Source: Chitinophaga sedimenti (GTDB lineage: Bacteria > Bacteroidota > Bacteroidia > Chitinophagales > Chitinophagaceae). From it: DNA of 64,000 bases. Both the position numbers and the translations under genes were made by a program. Numbering within the stretch: the stretch's first letter is position 1; each line of letters begins with the position of its first letter. The stretch covers positions 930,001-994,000 of the forward strand of contig NZ_JAKUKA010000001.1 in the NCBI RefSeq assembly GCF_023156195.1. The letters are read 5' to 3'. The notes beneath the pieces are model-generated. The model searched no databases. It was given only the letters and a program-made list of their open reading frames with translations, and was not told where the DNA came from. Below, piece by piece: positions 55,202-64,000 of this stretch.

Positions 55202-56246
55202 TTAATCTTTCAGCGCATTTTCGGCGGCTACTTTCATGCTGCCGTCCATTCTTACTACTTCCTTAAAAAGTTTGCGGGCTTTGCCGGATTGTCCCCGGTT
55301 TTTATAACATACCGCCATCTGGTACCGCGCCAGCTCTCCGAAACGGCTGCCAGGGGATACTTTCTTGTATCGTTCAATGGCCTGGTCGAGGCTGCCCTGC
55401 TGTTGCAGCATCATGGCAGATTTGTACAGCGATTCGTCGATATTCACCGATTTGGAGGAAGATTCTTCCTTCTCTTTTTCCTTTTCTTTAGGCGCTGGTG
55501 TAGCCTCCGTTTTAGCCGGTTCCGGTTTTTTCTCGTTTACAGGCGCTGGCGCCGGATGTGCTACAGAATCCTTCGCCACGGTTTTGCGCGGCGCCGGTGT
55601 TGTGGCGGAGTCTCGTTTAGGCAATGCCGTAGTTTGCGCGGCTGCCAGTATTTTTACCGAATCTTTCTTTAAGTTGAGCTGTTTCGTGGTGTCGCGGGTT
55701 ACTGCCACAGCGTGTTGCGTGGTAGTGGGAGGCGTTTCCGCTGTGGGCTGTCCTGTGCTATTTAAAGTAGCGTACCGTGCGTCACCATCCGTTTGCGACA
55801 CGGTTTCGGGCACGGCTACTGGTATGCTGCTGATATTAGCGGCCTTCATACCGCGGTGTTTGATGGCGGCCTGCACCACGTAAATCCCCCGCCGATAAAA
55901 CCAATAATGGCCAGTGTCCAGAAGTAGGCGAGCAGACTTTCCTGCTTGCGTCCTTTGCGGATTGCCTGTTGTTTTACAACATCGCGTGGCGCGGGTAATA
56001 ATGTTGATGGATATATGAAATCGTATTAGTCGTGAGTGATTCGTAAGGTTCACGGTTGGCGGCCTTTTCCAGCGTTTGCATGGCGGTGTAACAGAGGTCA
56101 CAGGCTACCAGGTGCTCTTCCACTAAGTGTTTTTCGATGGCGGTCATTTTGCCATCTATATAACGGGGAAGCTGGTCGCGGTTCAGGCAGCGTACCGGCG
56201 TAAAGATCTTGAGGATCCGTTCTTTTATGGGAAACTTGTTATTCAT
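55202..56246 (-). CDS. Anti-sigma-like protein: zinc finger, membrane helix, TPR-like C-terminus (two frame breaks)
   Basis: Reconstructed 348 residues. The zinc finger is HLVEEHLVACDLCYTAM (HxxxCxxC) near residue 45, then one membrane helix (AYFWTLAIIGFIGGGIYVVQAA). A long Ala/Thr/Lys/Glu/Pro linker follows, then a C-terminal TPR-like repeat (SLYKSAMMLQQQGSLDQAIERYKKVSP, ELARYQMAVCYKNRGQSGKARKLFKEVV). Topology puts the finger inside and the TPR outside, so an envelope signal could reach the sigma factor. Breaks near 55985 and 55888. Its start overlaps the stop of the sigma gene 56239-56805 by 8 bp. Confidence 0.78.
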
Positions 56247-56805
56247 AGGCCTGGTCCATCAGTTGAGTGGCTAATTTTTTACGCGCGTCCTTCAGGATAT
56301 TGCGCACCTTGTCCCTGCTTATGCCCTTCGCCACCGCAATTTCGTCAAAGGATTGCTGTTCCGCATAGAACTGCGTTACCACTTGCTGATCGTCCGGAGA
56401 AAGTTGAGCGAACCGCTGCAGCAGCTCGTCACAGAGTTGTTGTCGTTCAATAGGATTGCTGCCGGATTGTTGTACACGGTTTTCGGCGCGGTAAATCGCC
56501 TGCACTTCCCTTGATACGTGATTCGGGTGGATATTGCTCTTCGGGTTGAAATAGGTGGCCAGCGTATGTGCTACACAGTCGTTGGCGCGGGGGATGTGCA
56601 TGGTCCTGAAGTTCTGGTCCAGCGTACCAAGCAGGGCCGGAATCACTTCCGCCGACTTTTCACGACTGGCCATTTTTGGAATGCAATAGGCTACCAACAG
56701 GTGGCTGTAACGCTCCAGTAAAGCGCCTACAGCTTCCTCGTCACGCATTTTGCGGATGCGGTTCAGGAGTTCCTTGTCGTTCATATTATTTAGTAGCGGC
56801 TGCAT
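56239..56805 (-). CDS. ECF-type sigma factor (second module)
   Basis: 188 residues, intact. Region 2-like ELLNRIRKMRDEEAVGALLERYSHLLVAYCIPKM; region 4 LSPDDQQVVTQFYAEQQSFDEIAVAKGISRDKVRNILKDAR. The region-2 promoter-melting part is less typical than in the first module, so it could be an atypical sigma factor. The overlap with 55202-56246 points to a coupled sigma/anti-sigma pair. The start could also be ATG at 56784 (MNDKELLNR). Confidence 0.8.
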   Translation of the reverse strand: MQPLLNNMNDKELLNRIRKMRDEEAVGALLERYSHLLVAYCIPKMASREKSAEVIPALLGTLDQNFRTMHIPRANDCVAHTLATYFNPKSNIHPNHVSREVQAIYRAENRVQQSGSNPIERQQLCDELLQRFAQLSPDDQQVVTQFYAEQQSFDEIAVAKGISRDKVRNILKDARKKLATQLMDQAYE

Positions 56806-56832
56806 AATCGTATTTATAATTTACGCATTTTC

Positions 56833-56852
56833 GTGTTCAGTTCTTCGAACAC
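56833..56852. promoter_or_regulatory. Inverted repeat in divergent promoter region
   Basis: GTGTTC and GAACAC are perfectly inverted around eight bases (AGTTCTTC), between the divergent sigma factor and NlpC/P60 genes. It may be an operator; no regulator is identified. Confidence 0.35.
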
Positions 56853-56876
56853 TTATATAAAAAAATAACAATTAGT

Positions 56877-57645
56877 ATGCCATACGCCGTAACCATTGTA
56901 CCGGTAAGTCCCATGCGGGCTGAGCCAAAGCACCGGAGCGAGATCATTTCACAGGTATTGTTCGGGGAATTTGTTGAAACCGAACCAGTTAATACAGACG
57001 GCTGGGTGAAGGTACGGAACCGGTACGACAATTATGAAGGTTGGGTAACCGTATCGCATCTCGAACCGGTGGAAAAGGACGTTTTCGACGCACCTGCCCG
57101 CTTTTTGCGCCCGGGTGGATCAACCCCGTGATCTTCAATGGCCAGCCCATGCAGGTGCCGTTTGGCGTACTGCTACCGCATAACGGAAGCGAGGTCACGA
57201 ATTGGGGAAAGTATACCGTACAGTTTGAGGCGCCCCTCGAACCATTGCCGCTTACGCCCGATTTAGACGCCGTATTACGCTACGCAGCTGTTTTCCTGAA
57301 CACTTCTTACCTATGGGGCGGAAAATCCGTATTTGGGGTCGATTGCTCCGGTTATACGCAAACGTTGTATAAGCTGGCAGGCATTCCCTTATTACGGGAT
57401 GCCTATCAACAGGCTACACAAGGGGAGGGCGTAGGCTTTTTGCAGGAAGTGCAGCCCGGCGACTGGCCTTTTTCGACAATGCGGAGGGCCGCATTACCCA
57501 TGTGGGCGTGTTGCTGAACGATCATGAAATCATTCACGCTTCGGGCAAGGTGCGTATAGACGCCATCGATAATGAGGGGATCGTCAATAGTGACACGGGG
57601 GAAAGAACGCATAAACTGCGGTTGATCCGTCGCTATCGCCAGTAA
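56877..57645 (+). CDS. NlpC/P60 cysteine peptidase with SH3-like domains (two frame breaks)
   Basis: Reconstructed 256 residues. N-terminal SH3b domain (VTIVPVSPMRAEPKHRSEI, NYEGWVTVSHLEP), a second SH3-like part, then NlpC/P60: YLWGGKSVFGVDCSGYTQTLY with catalytic Cys, and ITHVGVLLNDHEIIHASG with the His. It cleaves peptidoglycan stem peptides. No clear signal peptide exists, so it may act on recycled fragments in the cytoplasm, as YkfC/DPP6-type enzymes do (inference). Breaks lie near 57112 (CCCGGG) and 57470. Confidence 0.88.
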
Positions 57646-57670
57646 AGGGATGCATATCCGGTTGAAAATA

Positions 57671-57701
57671 AAAAGCGCAGTGGCCAGGGCCGCTGCGCTT
57701 T
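57671..57701. terminator. Bidirectional intrinsic terminator
   Basis: AAAGCGCAG and CTGCGCTTT pair around TGGCCAGGGCCG, between the NlpC/P60 gene and ppa. Confidence 0.8.
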
Positions 57702-57720
57702 CTCAATATTTGTTCAGGAA

Positions 57721-58257
57721 CTATTTTTTAAAGGTAGTGTTGTACAGCTCAATGCTTTCCAGTACGATGCGCTCTGCAACGGCTTTATTCTGGAACTCTT
57801 CCACCTTAACGGTTTTATGCTCCAGTTTTTTGTACTCTTCAAAGAAGTGGCGCATTTCGTGGATGAAGTGCGGCGGTAATTCTGAAATATCGTTGATGTG
57901 GTTTACACTCTGGTCGTGTGCGGCAACGGCGATAATTTTATCATCGGCCTCGCCACCGTCGATCATCTGCATTACACCAATTACTTTGGCTTCTACCAGG
58001 CACATAGGTACGCAGGTGATCTGGGAGATGATGAGGATGTCCAGCGGATCATTATCGTCGCAATAAGTTTGCGGGATGAAGCCGTAGTTGGCGGGATAAT
58101 ATACGGAAGAATACAATACCCTGTCGAGTTTCAGCAAACCACTTTCCTTGTCCAGCTCATATTTGGCACGCGAGCCCTGGGGGATTTCGATGATACCTGT
58201 AACGATGTGCGGTGCTTTATCACCGTAACTCACGCTATGCCAAGGATTTGTTGTCAT
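57721..58257 (-). CDS. ppa: Inorganic pyrophosphatase
   Basis: 178 residues, intact, family I (soluble) pyrophosphatase. Metal-binding motif [10 protein letters not shown] (DxDPxD), substrate residues [12 protein letters not shown] and [14 protein letters not shown]. It splits the PPi made in nucleic-acid and protein synthesis. The leader, roughly 57 nt, carries a hairpin at 58303-58317, with a TAAATTTG box at 58321-58328 upstream. Confidence 0.95.
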   Translation of the reverse strand: MTTNPWHSVSYGDKAPHIVTGIIEIPQGSRAKYELDKESGLLKLDRVLYSSVYYPANYGFIPQTYCDDNDPLDILIISQITCVPMCLVEAKVIGVMQMIDGGEADDKIIAVAAHDQSVNHINDISELPPHFIHEMRHFFEEYKKLEHKTVKVEEFQNKAVAERIVLESIELYNTTFKK

Positions 58258-58302
58258 AATCTTAGATGCTTTCTGGTTTTGTATATGTGTTCAATTGCAT
58301 AT

Positions 58303-58317
58303 CCTCGTAATCCGAGG
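58303..58317 (-). promoter_or_regulatory. 5'-terminal hairpin of ppa mRNA
   Basis: CCTCG and CGAGG flank five bases directly after the TAAATTTG (minus) -7 box. If transcription begins there, the mRNA starts with this hairpin, which could stabilise it. Confidence 0.35.
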
Positions 58318-58320
58318 GGG

Positions 58321-58328
58321 CAAATTTA
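58321..58328 (-). promoter_or_regulatory. Candidate -7 box of ppa
   Basis: TAAATTTG on the minus strand fits TAnnTTTG, upstream of ppa. Confidence 0.45.
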
Positions 58329-58444
58329 AAAAAAAAAGAAATAAATACCGGCAATATTGTCATTGCGGTACATGTGAACGATGGAAATATAAAGGGGAAT
58401 TGCCTGACTTACATGGTGAGCAGGTGCATGGTCCGTATCTTAAG

Positions 58445-58930
58445 CTAGTGCGACGCTGTATCCAAAGGCACAAGGCTGGTGTCGAGTGTCACGATGGTAG
58501 AGTCTAATACCGGAGTTTCTACGCCCGGAGCTGAAATGGGAATGATGCTTTCGAATGTAAGCGAGATTTTCCAGGTGGCATTTTCTTTTACCAGCTGAAG
58601 CGTTTCTTTTTGTTGGGTAGATGAATTCAGGATCGTTACCTGCGCTTTGTCGCCGGCATCGTTTTGCTTGGTATCCAATACTTTAATCTCCGCCTGTTTA
58701 ATCTTTTCCCTTTCTTCGGCCGTTCTCCTGCCATCGAAAAACGAGTAGAGGGTAAGGACCTGGTGCGATTCTTTCGTAATGTATTCCTTGGCCTGTTCGA
58801 AGTTTGACTGTTGGATGGCGTGCATAAATTCCAGTGCTACTTCGTCCGGAGTGGTCTGTTTTTGACAACCAACTATCAGAAGGCCTAAGAAGATACCAAA
58901 CAAAAGTACAAGTCGCCTATAATAGCTCAT
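58445..58930 (-). CDS. DUF4878-like lipoprotein, unknown function
   Basis: 161 residues, intact. Signal with lipobox LLIVGC (residue ~22), then a cystatin/NTF2-like fold typical of DUF4878: PDEVALEFMHAIQQSNFEQAKEYIT, KAQVTILNSSTQQKETLQLVKENATWKISL. The C-terminal tail is Thr/Ser/Asp-rich. Role unknown. Confidence 0.75.
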   Translation of the reverse strand: MSYYRRLVLLFGIFLGLLIVGCQKQTTPDEVALEFMHAIQQSNFEQAKEYITKESHQVLTLYSFFDGRRTAEEREKIKQAEIKVLDTKQNDAGDKAQVTILNSSTQQKETLQLVKENATWKISLTFESIIPISAPGVETPVLDSTIVTLDTSLVPLDTASH

Positions 58931-58956
58931 GTGGCTGATAAATTAAAAATTTTGCA

Positions 58957-58964
58957 CAAAAATA
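58957..58964 (-). promoter_or_regulatory. Promoter of the DUF4878-like lipoprotein gene
   Basis: TATTTTTG (minus strand) fits TAnnTTTG, and TTG at 58985-58987 lies 20 bp upstream, the expected -33 spacing. This is one of the best two-part promoter matches in the window. Confidence 0.55.
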
Positions 58965-59098
58965 GGGGGATTGTTTGAATTGCACAACTTACAAATACGG
59001 AAGTTAAGGTTCTGTTAAACCGTTTTGGAAAAGCCAGGCCACGGTTGACACACGGCTTAATTACGTGTTGCAACATGGGCCTGGCTTTGTTATAATAA

Positions 59099-60054
59099 TC
59101 AGTTTTCGTCTTTGTTCGCCTCGTAAGCCTTGATGATGGCTTTTACGAGCCTGTGGCGCACCACATCTTCCTCATCGAGTTTCAGGTTGCCGATACCGTC
59201 GATGTTCCGGAGGATCCTGGAGGCTTTTTCGAGTCCCGAGCGTTGGTTCTTAGGAAGGTCGATCTGCGTAAGGTCGCCGGTAATAATGGCTTTGGCGCTG
59301 GAACCGATACGGGTAAGGAACATTTTGAGCTGCAGTTCGGTCGCGTTCTGGGCCTCATCGAGGATGATGAAGGCATTATCCAGCGTACGGCCGCGCATGT
59401 AGGCCAAAGGCGCGATCTCGATTACACGGTTGGTCATGAAGTACGTGAGCTTGTCCGGCGGGATCATATCGTCCGGGCGTCGTAGAGCGGGCGCAAATAC
59501 GGATCAATCTTTTCCTTGAGGTCACCGGGCAGGAAACCCAGGCTTTCGCCGGCTTCCACCGCGGGGCGGGTAAGGATGATTTTTCGTACGGCCTTATTTT
59601 TCAGTGCACGAACCGCGAGGGCTACCGCGGTATAGGTTTTACCGGTACCGGCAGGACCTATCGCGAACACGATGTCGTTTTTGTCGACCATACTCACCAT
59701 CTTTTTCTGGTTGGCGGTTTTGGCGCGAACAGTGCGGCCATTGGGGCCAAACACGAGCACCTCGTTCGGGTTGCGGTCGCTGAAATTGTCCACACTCACC
59801 TCTTCATCACCCAGTATCTGTTCGAAATAATTTTCGGAAAGGTTACCGTTGCGTTCGAGGTATTTAACGATCTGACCGATCTTCTCCTGGGCCGTGGCTA
59901 CTTCTTCTGCGGACCCCGACAGTTTGAGCTGCGTACCGCGGGAAAGGATTTTAAGCAGGGGGAATTTCTTTTTCAGCAGATCAAGTTTACCATTGTTGAC
60001 CCCGAAAAACTCTATGGGATTTACGCTATCCAGGCTAATGATCGACTCTGTCAA
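59099..60054 (-). CDS. PhoH-family ATPase (one frame break)
   Basis: Reconstructed 318 residues. Walker [16 protein letters not shown] and Walker [12 protein letters not shown] of the PhoH P-loop, followed by GDLTQIDLP. PhoH proteins (PhoL/YbeZ type) bind ATP and are linked to RNA handling and ribosome maturation, often with YbeY; ybeY is not in this window. The frame breaks near 59474 in GCCCGG; one C restores [16 protein letters not shown]. Confidence 0.92.
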
Positions 60055-60538
60055 TGGACCTTAAGTTTAAGATAAATAATACGGTTTAGTTCCCGGGATA
60101 ACTGCGATCAACGTTTATTGAACGCTGCTTGTTGGCCAGCTCCCCGTTCTGATTTGTGGCCTGCCTGACCGGGCAGAGCAGCGTGTATACAGCAGCAATA
60201 ACAACGCCAAAACTTTTTCTGTAACGGTAATAACGCATTGACGTTTATCACTTTTAGTTACCATGAAATTTTCATTGAACGTTTCCAACCAAAGATATTT
60301 GAAAAAATGCAGAAAAGGCGCAGCACAATATCCCAGTTAGCTATCAGGTCCTTATGGATAAAGGGTTTGAGTTATCCACAGTTTATCCCCTCCCGCTCAT
60401 CAATGATAATATTGATTTTTCCGGGTGACAAGGAAATGTGTTATATTATACATACTTTTATGTTTGATTTTATTGGCCGTCTAAGCAGAGCATGATGAAT
60501 TTCCGGGAGTACAAAATGCCAACAGACTTACTTACAAC
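60055..60538. other. AT-rich intergenic region with DnaA-box-like pair and candidate promoter
   Basis: 484 bp. TTATCCACA at 60372-60380 is a perfect DnaA box, and TATGGATAA near 60353-60361 is an inverted copy with one mismatch. TATGTTTG at 60459-60466 (TAnnTTTG) is a plausible -7 box for the kinase. The reading frame at 60238-60495 lacks any protein-like features. Confidence 0.4.
60459..60466 (+). promoter_or_regulatory. Candidate -7 box of the histidine kinase operon
   Basis: TATGTTTG fits TAnnTTTG, 72 bp before the kinase ATG. The -33 element is weak. Confidence 0.4.
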
Positions 60539-63500
60539 ATGAACGACGCTGCTTTAAGTCAGGTGCTGGATGATATCCAGGACGGGATTGCCATATTTGA
60601 TATGGAATGTCGTTTTGTGCGGGTGAACAAGGTATTCGCGGCAGAATGCCGCAGGCTTTATGGAGCCGATATCAGGCCGGGCATCAGTGTTTTATCCCTT
60701 TGTGAAGCGTACCCGCAATGGGCTCAGCAATGGTTATATCATTGCAAACGGGCGCTTGCCGGGGACAGCAATACGTATGTCTGTTCCATTCCCAACGTGG
60801 TACCGGGCGGCGCACATCACCGCATTTCTTTTAAGCCACTTTACGATCAGGAAGGCCGGGTAACCGGCGCCTTCATGATGAGCCGTAATGTTAGCCACGA
60901 GCTTGCCATTTACCAGGACATGCTGCACGCAAACGACCACCTGCACCAGGTACAGGCGGCGCTGGATGCATGCGCCCTGGTAGCATTGCTCGATAGCCGC
61001 GCGCGTATCATGCGTGTAAATGAAGCGTTTTGCCAGGCTACCGGTTTGCCCGCCCCGGCCCTGGTTGGCTTGTCGTTCGGACAAATCATCAGCCAGATAG
61101 AATCTGCCTGCGATATTGATGATATATGGCGTACCCTCAAAACCGGGAAAAACTGGCATCATGAAGTTGCCTATAACAGCGCCGATGGCAGCCTTATTTG
61201 GGTAGACGCCACCGTGAGTCCGTTCAGTACGAGCGACGGACAATCGGGGTATCTCGTGATTTGTTTTGATATCACCACGCGCAAGCGCGGGAACTGAAAG
61301 CGCGGGAGAATGAACAGTTCTTCCGTTCCGTATTGGAAAACCTGCCCGTAGGCCTGCATCAATACACGCCCGATGGCTGGAGTGTTGATCTTAACGGGCA
61401 TATGCGCGATATCCTGGGGGAAGGCCACCTGGCTGTAAGCGGCTTGCCGTACAATGTTTTGGGCGATCCTATCAACCGCCACAATGGCCTTAACGCACTA
61501 TTCGAAGAGGTGATCCGTCGCCGGGTACCCATCAAAAAGGAAATACTGCTGAAGTATACAGAAGTACAAAACGGCTCCATTACGCGTATCAAGCCTGCCT
61601 ACTATGAAGCCACCGCCTTCCCGGTTATCGGCCAGCAGAACGACCTGGCGTACCTCTTTCTCATCCTCAGCGAAATCACAGAGAAAAAACTGGCAGAACT
61701 CAGTCTCGAAAAGAGCGAGCGACTCCTTAATAATATTGTGGAAAATCTGCCCATCGGGTATATCCAGTTTGATAATTTCGGCTTCATCCGTCGCGTAAAC
61801 CAGACGCAGCGCCTGTTCTTCGGCAATGTCGGCGATTCGCAGGAAGAGGCCTATAACATGATCAACGATCCGTTCGCGAAACTGTTTGAGCTTGACCAGT
61901 TGTTCATGCAGGTGCTGCAACACGGCAAAATGGTGCGTATGGAGAAAAAGCTGGATTTCTCACTCGACAAGGAATGGACGAAGAATGAGCGCGAGGTTTA
62001 CCTCGATCTGACCATGTTCCCGGTATACGATCCGGTGGATAAGGACCAGATCGTGGTGGCGCTTGTCAATGATATCACCGATAAGAAACGCCAGGAGATC
62101 GAGAATGCGAAGTCGCAGGAATTCATGTTGCAAACCGGCGAAATCGGTAAGATAGGCGGGTGGGAGATCGATGTGCCGTCTTACAAAGTACGCTGGTCGC
62201 CGCAAACCTACCGCATCCACGAACTGCCGCCCTATACGCAGATGTCCATGGAAAAAATGGGCACCTTTTACGGCGACGACGAGCGTATCCGTATGGAGAC
62301 CGTAATCATGGAATGCTGCCATACCGGCAAGTCGTTCGATGAGCAACTGACACTCGTAACCGCACGCAACAACGCTATCAAAATAAGAATGATCGGCCGG
62401 CCCGAGTTTAAAAACGGCCGCATCGTACGCATACACGGCGTGATACAGGATATTACCGAACAATTCCAGATCCGCGATCAGCTGTCGAGAAATACAGAGC
62501 TGATGAGCCTTTTCTTCGATACCATCGATATGGGTTACGCGGTGTTGGGGCAAGATGGTAAAGTGAGCTTCCTCAATAAAAAGGCGGAAGAGATCATTGA
62601 CCATAATTCGGTAGTGGGGAATAATATCTTCGAAGTGTTCCCGTGGCTGGTGGGCAGCACGTTCCACGCAAAGGTGATGGAGTGTATTGAACACAGGCGA
62701 CCGGTATCGTTCTTTAATTATCTGCCGAAAACCAATAAGTGGTACGAGTTTTTGCTGGCTTCCATGCAGGATGGCAGCATCTCTATTTTTACCAGGAATA
62801 TTACGTCCAGCCGCCAGATGCAGAAAGAGCTGCGTAAGGCGAATGAGCAATTGCTAAGTCTGAATAAATACCTGGTAAATCAGAACAAACAGCTGGAAGA
62901 CTTTGCCCACATTACGTCGCACAACCTTCGGGCGCCTATCGCCAACCTGAAGGCGCTGATGCAGATTTATAATAATACCGAGAGCGAGAGCGAACGTGAA
63001 CTGTATATCAATATGCAGCACGATGTGATCCTGAACATCGATGAAACATTGAACGACCTGATCGAAGTAGTGCAGATCCGCAAAGACCTCAACCTGGAGC
63101 GGGAACGATTGTCGTTCCAGGAAAGGCTGCAGCGCATCAAAGAAATTCTTACGGTGGACATTGAAACCAGCGGGATAAAGCTGACTGCCGACTTCGAGGA
63201 TTCGCCGGAAATAGAATATCCTAAAATTTATCTCGACAGTATTTTGCAGAACCTGCTCACGAACGCGATTAAATATCGTGCGTCGGACAGGCCGCCCACG
63301 GTGCACTTCAGGAGCTGGAAGGTAGAGGGGGCGTGATGTTGACGGCGGAAGACAATGGTGTGGGCATTGATCTGGACCGTTATGGCAACAAATTATTCGG
63401 GTTCAGGAAAACATTCCATAAGAACAAAGATGCGAAGGGCATCGGGCTATTTATCACCAAAAGCCAGATAGAAGCTATGGGCGGCAATATACTGGCAGAG

Positions 63501-63551
63501 AGCAAACCTGGGAAAGGAACGAAATTTATTATTACTTTTAGGCCCGAATAA
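60539..63551 (+). CDS. Multi-PAS sensor histidine kinase (two frame breaks)
   Basis: Reconstructed 1004 residues, no membrane helix seen, so it is probably cytoplasmic. About six PAS segments in a row: residues ~1-125, 130-250, 258-385, 390-510, 515-635 and 640-760, each with the FxRVN-type strand and a closing DIT motif. Then comes HisKA with FAHITSHNLRAPIANL (phospho-His), then HATPase_c with N box NLLTNAIKY, G1 DNGVGI, F box GFRKTFH and G2 KGIGLFITK. One base is missing near 61290 and one G in G5 near 63330. It should sense redox, light or ligand cues and pass phosphate to the regulator at 63558. Confidence 0.9.
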
Positions 63552-63557
63552 GAAGAT

Positions 63558-63950
63558 ATGAAGCCGTTAAATACAATTTTTATTGTAGACGATGACCCTA
63601 TACATCAGCAGATCACCGAGATTATGCTGGATCGTTTAAATATTACCAATGCAGTGAGCAAATACAGCGACGCGCAGGAAGTGCTCGACTATCTTAGCGC
63701 TTTCGGTAGTGATGCTGCAAAACTCCCGGACATTATATTACTGGACTTAAACATGCCCGTCATGGACGGCTGGGAATTCCTGGACCGCTTCCAGCAATTT
63801 CGCCATGGCCTTACCAAACCGATACGCGTGTATGTACTGACTTCTTCGATTGATGAAAAGGACCAGGAGCGGGTATCTTCCTACGGTTTCGTGAACGGGT
63901 ACCTGACGAAGCCTTTGACGAACGATGTGATTATGCAGCTGGCCGACTAA
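63558..63950 (+). CDS. CheY-like single-domain response regulator
   Basis: 130 residues, only a receiver domain: acidic pocket DDD near residue 12, phospho-Asp in IILLDLNMPVMDG at about residue 62, Thr/Ser in VLTSS and Lys in LTKPL. It is of the Rcp1 type that receives phosphate from PAS/phytochrome-like kinases. It lies 6 bp after the kinase, so the two are co-transcribed. It has no output domain, so it acts by protein contact. Confidence 0.92.
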   Translation: MKPLNTIFIVDDDPIHQQITEIMLDRLNITNAVSKYSDAQEVLDYLSAFGSDAAKLPDIILLDLNMPVMDGWEFLDRFQQFRHGLTKPIRVYVLTSSIDEKDQERVSSYGFVNGYLTKPLTNDVIMQLAD

Positions 63951-63962
63951 GTGTGGGAGTGC

Positions 63963-64000
63963 TTACTCCCGCCACGGATATTTCAATTGACCGATCATCT
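63963..64000 (-). CDS. Possible C-terminal end of a gene entering from the right
   Basis: On the minus strand the frame reads ...IGQLKYPWRE then stop at 63963-63965. The WRE ending looks natural, but 11 codons are too few to name a family. It would converge with the response regulator, with a GGGAGT-GCTT-ACTCCC hairpin at 63955-63970 between them. Confidence 0.3.
   Translation of the reverse strand, partial: MIGQLKYPWRE

Noticed and set aside
60238..60495. 85-codon gene in the PhoH-kinase gap
   Set aside because: AT-rich, covers the DnaA boxes and kinase promoter box, and its translation shows no domain.
627..63551. Programmed ribosomal frameshifting or real pseudogenes as the cause of the many split genes
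   Set aside because: Breaks are at random places in essential and non-essential genes alike, with no slippery-site pattern, and occur as single-base losses in short runs. Errors explain all of them.

Overview
The window looks like a chromosomal segment of a Bacteroidota bacterium of the Chitinophagaceae type, close to Chitinophaga. Pointers are a SusC/SusD pair with FecI-type sigma factor and FecR anti-sigma, a type IX secretion sorting domain on a metalloprotease, BshC (bacillithiol), futalosine-pathway MqnE, a Bacteroidota-type smc, and TAnnTTTG promoter boxes close to start codons. GC content is moderate. The stretch 30700-35000 (SusC/SusD) looks AT-richer by eye. No rRNA, tRNA, CRISPR array or insertion sequence was recognised.

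The dominant oddity is technical. By my reading about 52 frame breaks split 27 otherwise normal genes, including essential ones (dnaE, smc, mqnE). About 47 are single-base losses in short homopolymers, four are single-base gains, and one in clpB is ambiguous. For every gene the reconstructed length returns to a multiple of three. I therefore give whole-gene coordinates and note each break; they are probably sequence errors. Many sit at CCGG.

Layout. 1-3937: GH130 phosphorylase end, a GT4 glycosyltransferase, and a GT4 fused to an alpha/alpha-toroid glycosidase-like domain. 4195-7995: bshC and a convergent FUSC-type membrane protein. 8253-11782: smc. 11895-16467: dehydrogenase-like/cytochrome c lipoprotein, proline-repeat protein, DUF192 lipoprotein, Gfo/Idh/MocA oxidoreductase. 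16527-21572 (minus): mqnE, M43 protease with T9SS tail, nucleoside transporter. 21749-25818 (minus): thioredoxin and dnaE, then a 573-bp gap with an 11-bp tandem repeat. 26392-34972: PfpI/DJ-1 protein, FecR, an 831-bp gap carrying a degenerate repeat array, ECF sigma factor, SusC, SusD. 34993-38546: small secreted protein, 51-aa basic protein, DEAD-box helicase, zinc-ribbon membrane protein, small lipoprotein. 38591-40673 (minus): BlaI repressor and M56 peptidase. 40853-44108 (minus): S9 peptidase and Dabb protein. 44268-49300: two overlapping DUF3857/transglutaminase genes and an MDR oxidoreductase. 49335-50590 (minus): DUF937-OmpA fusion. 50908-54135: clpB and guanine-deaminase-like enzyme. 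54174-56805 (minus): two sigma/anti-sigma modules, the second with a TPR-bearing anti-sigma-like protein. 56877-58930: NlpC/P60 protein, pyrophosphatase, DUF4878-like lipoprotein. 59099-60054 (minus): PhoH. 60539-63950: six-PAS histidine kinase and CheY-like regulator.

Most blocks are housekeeping or envelope functions. The least explained parts are the repeat array at 28409-29057, the 11-bp repeat at 26172-26297, the tandem sigma/anti-sigma block, and the long repeat-bearing tail of the M56 sensor.
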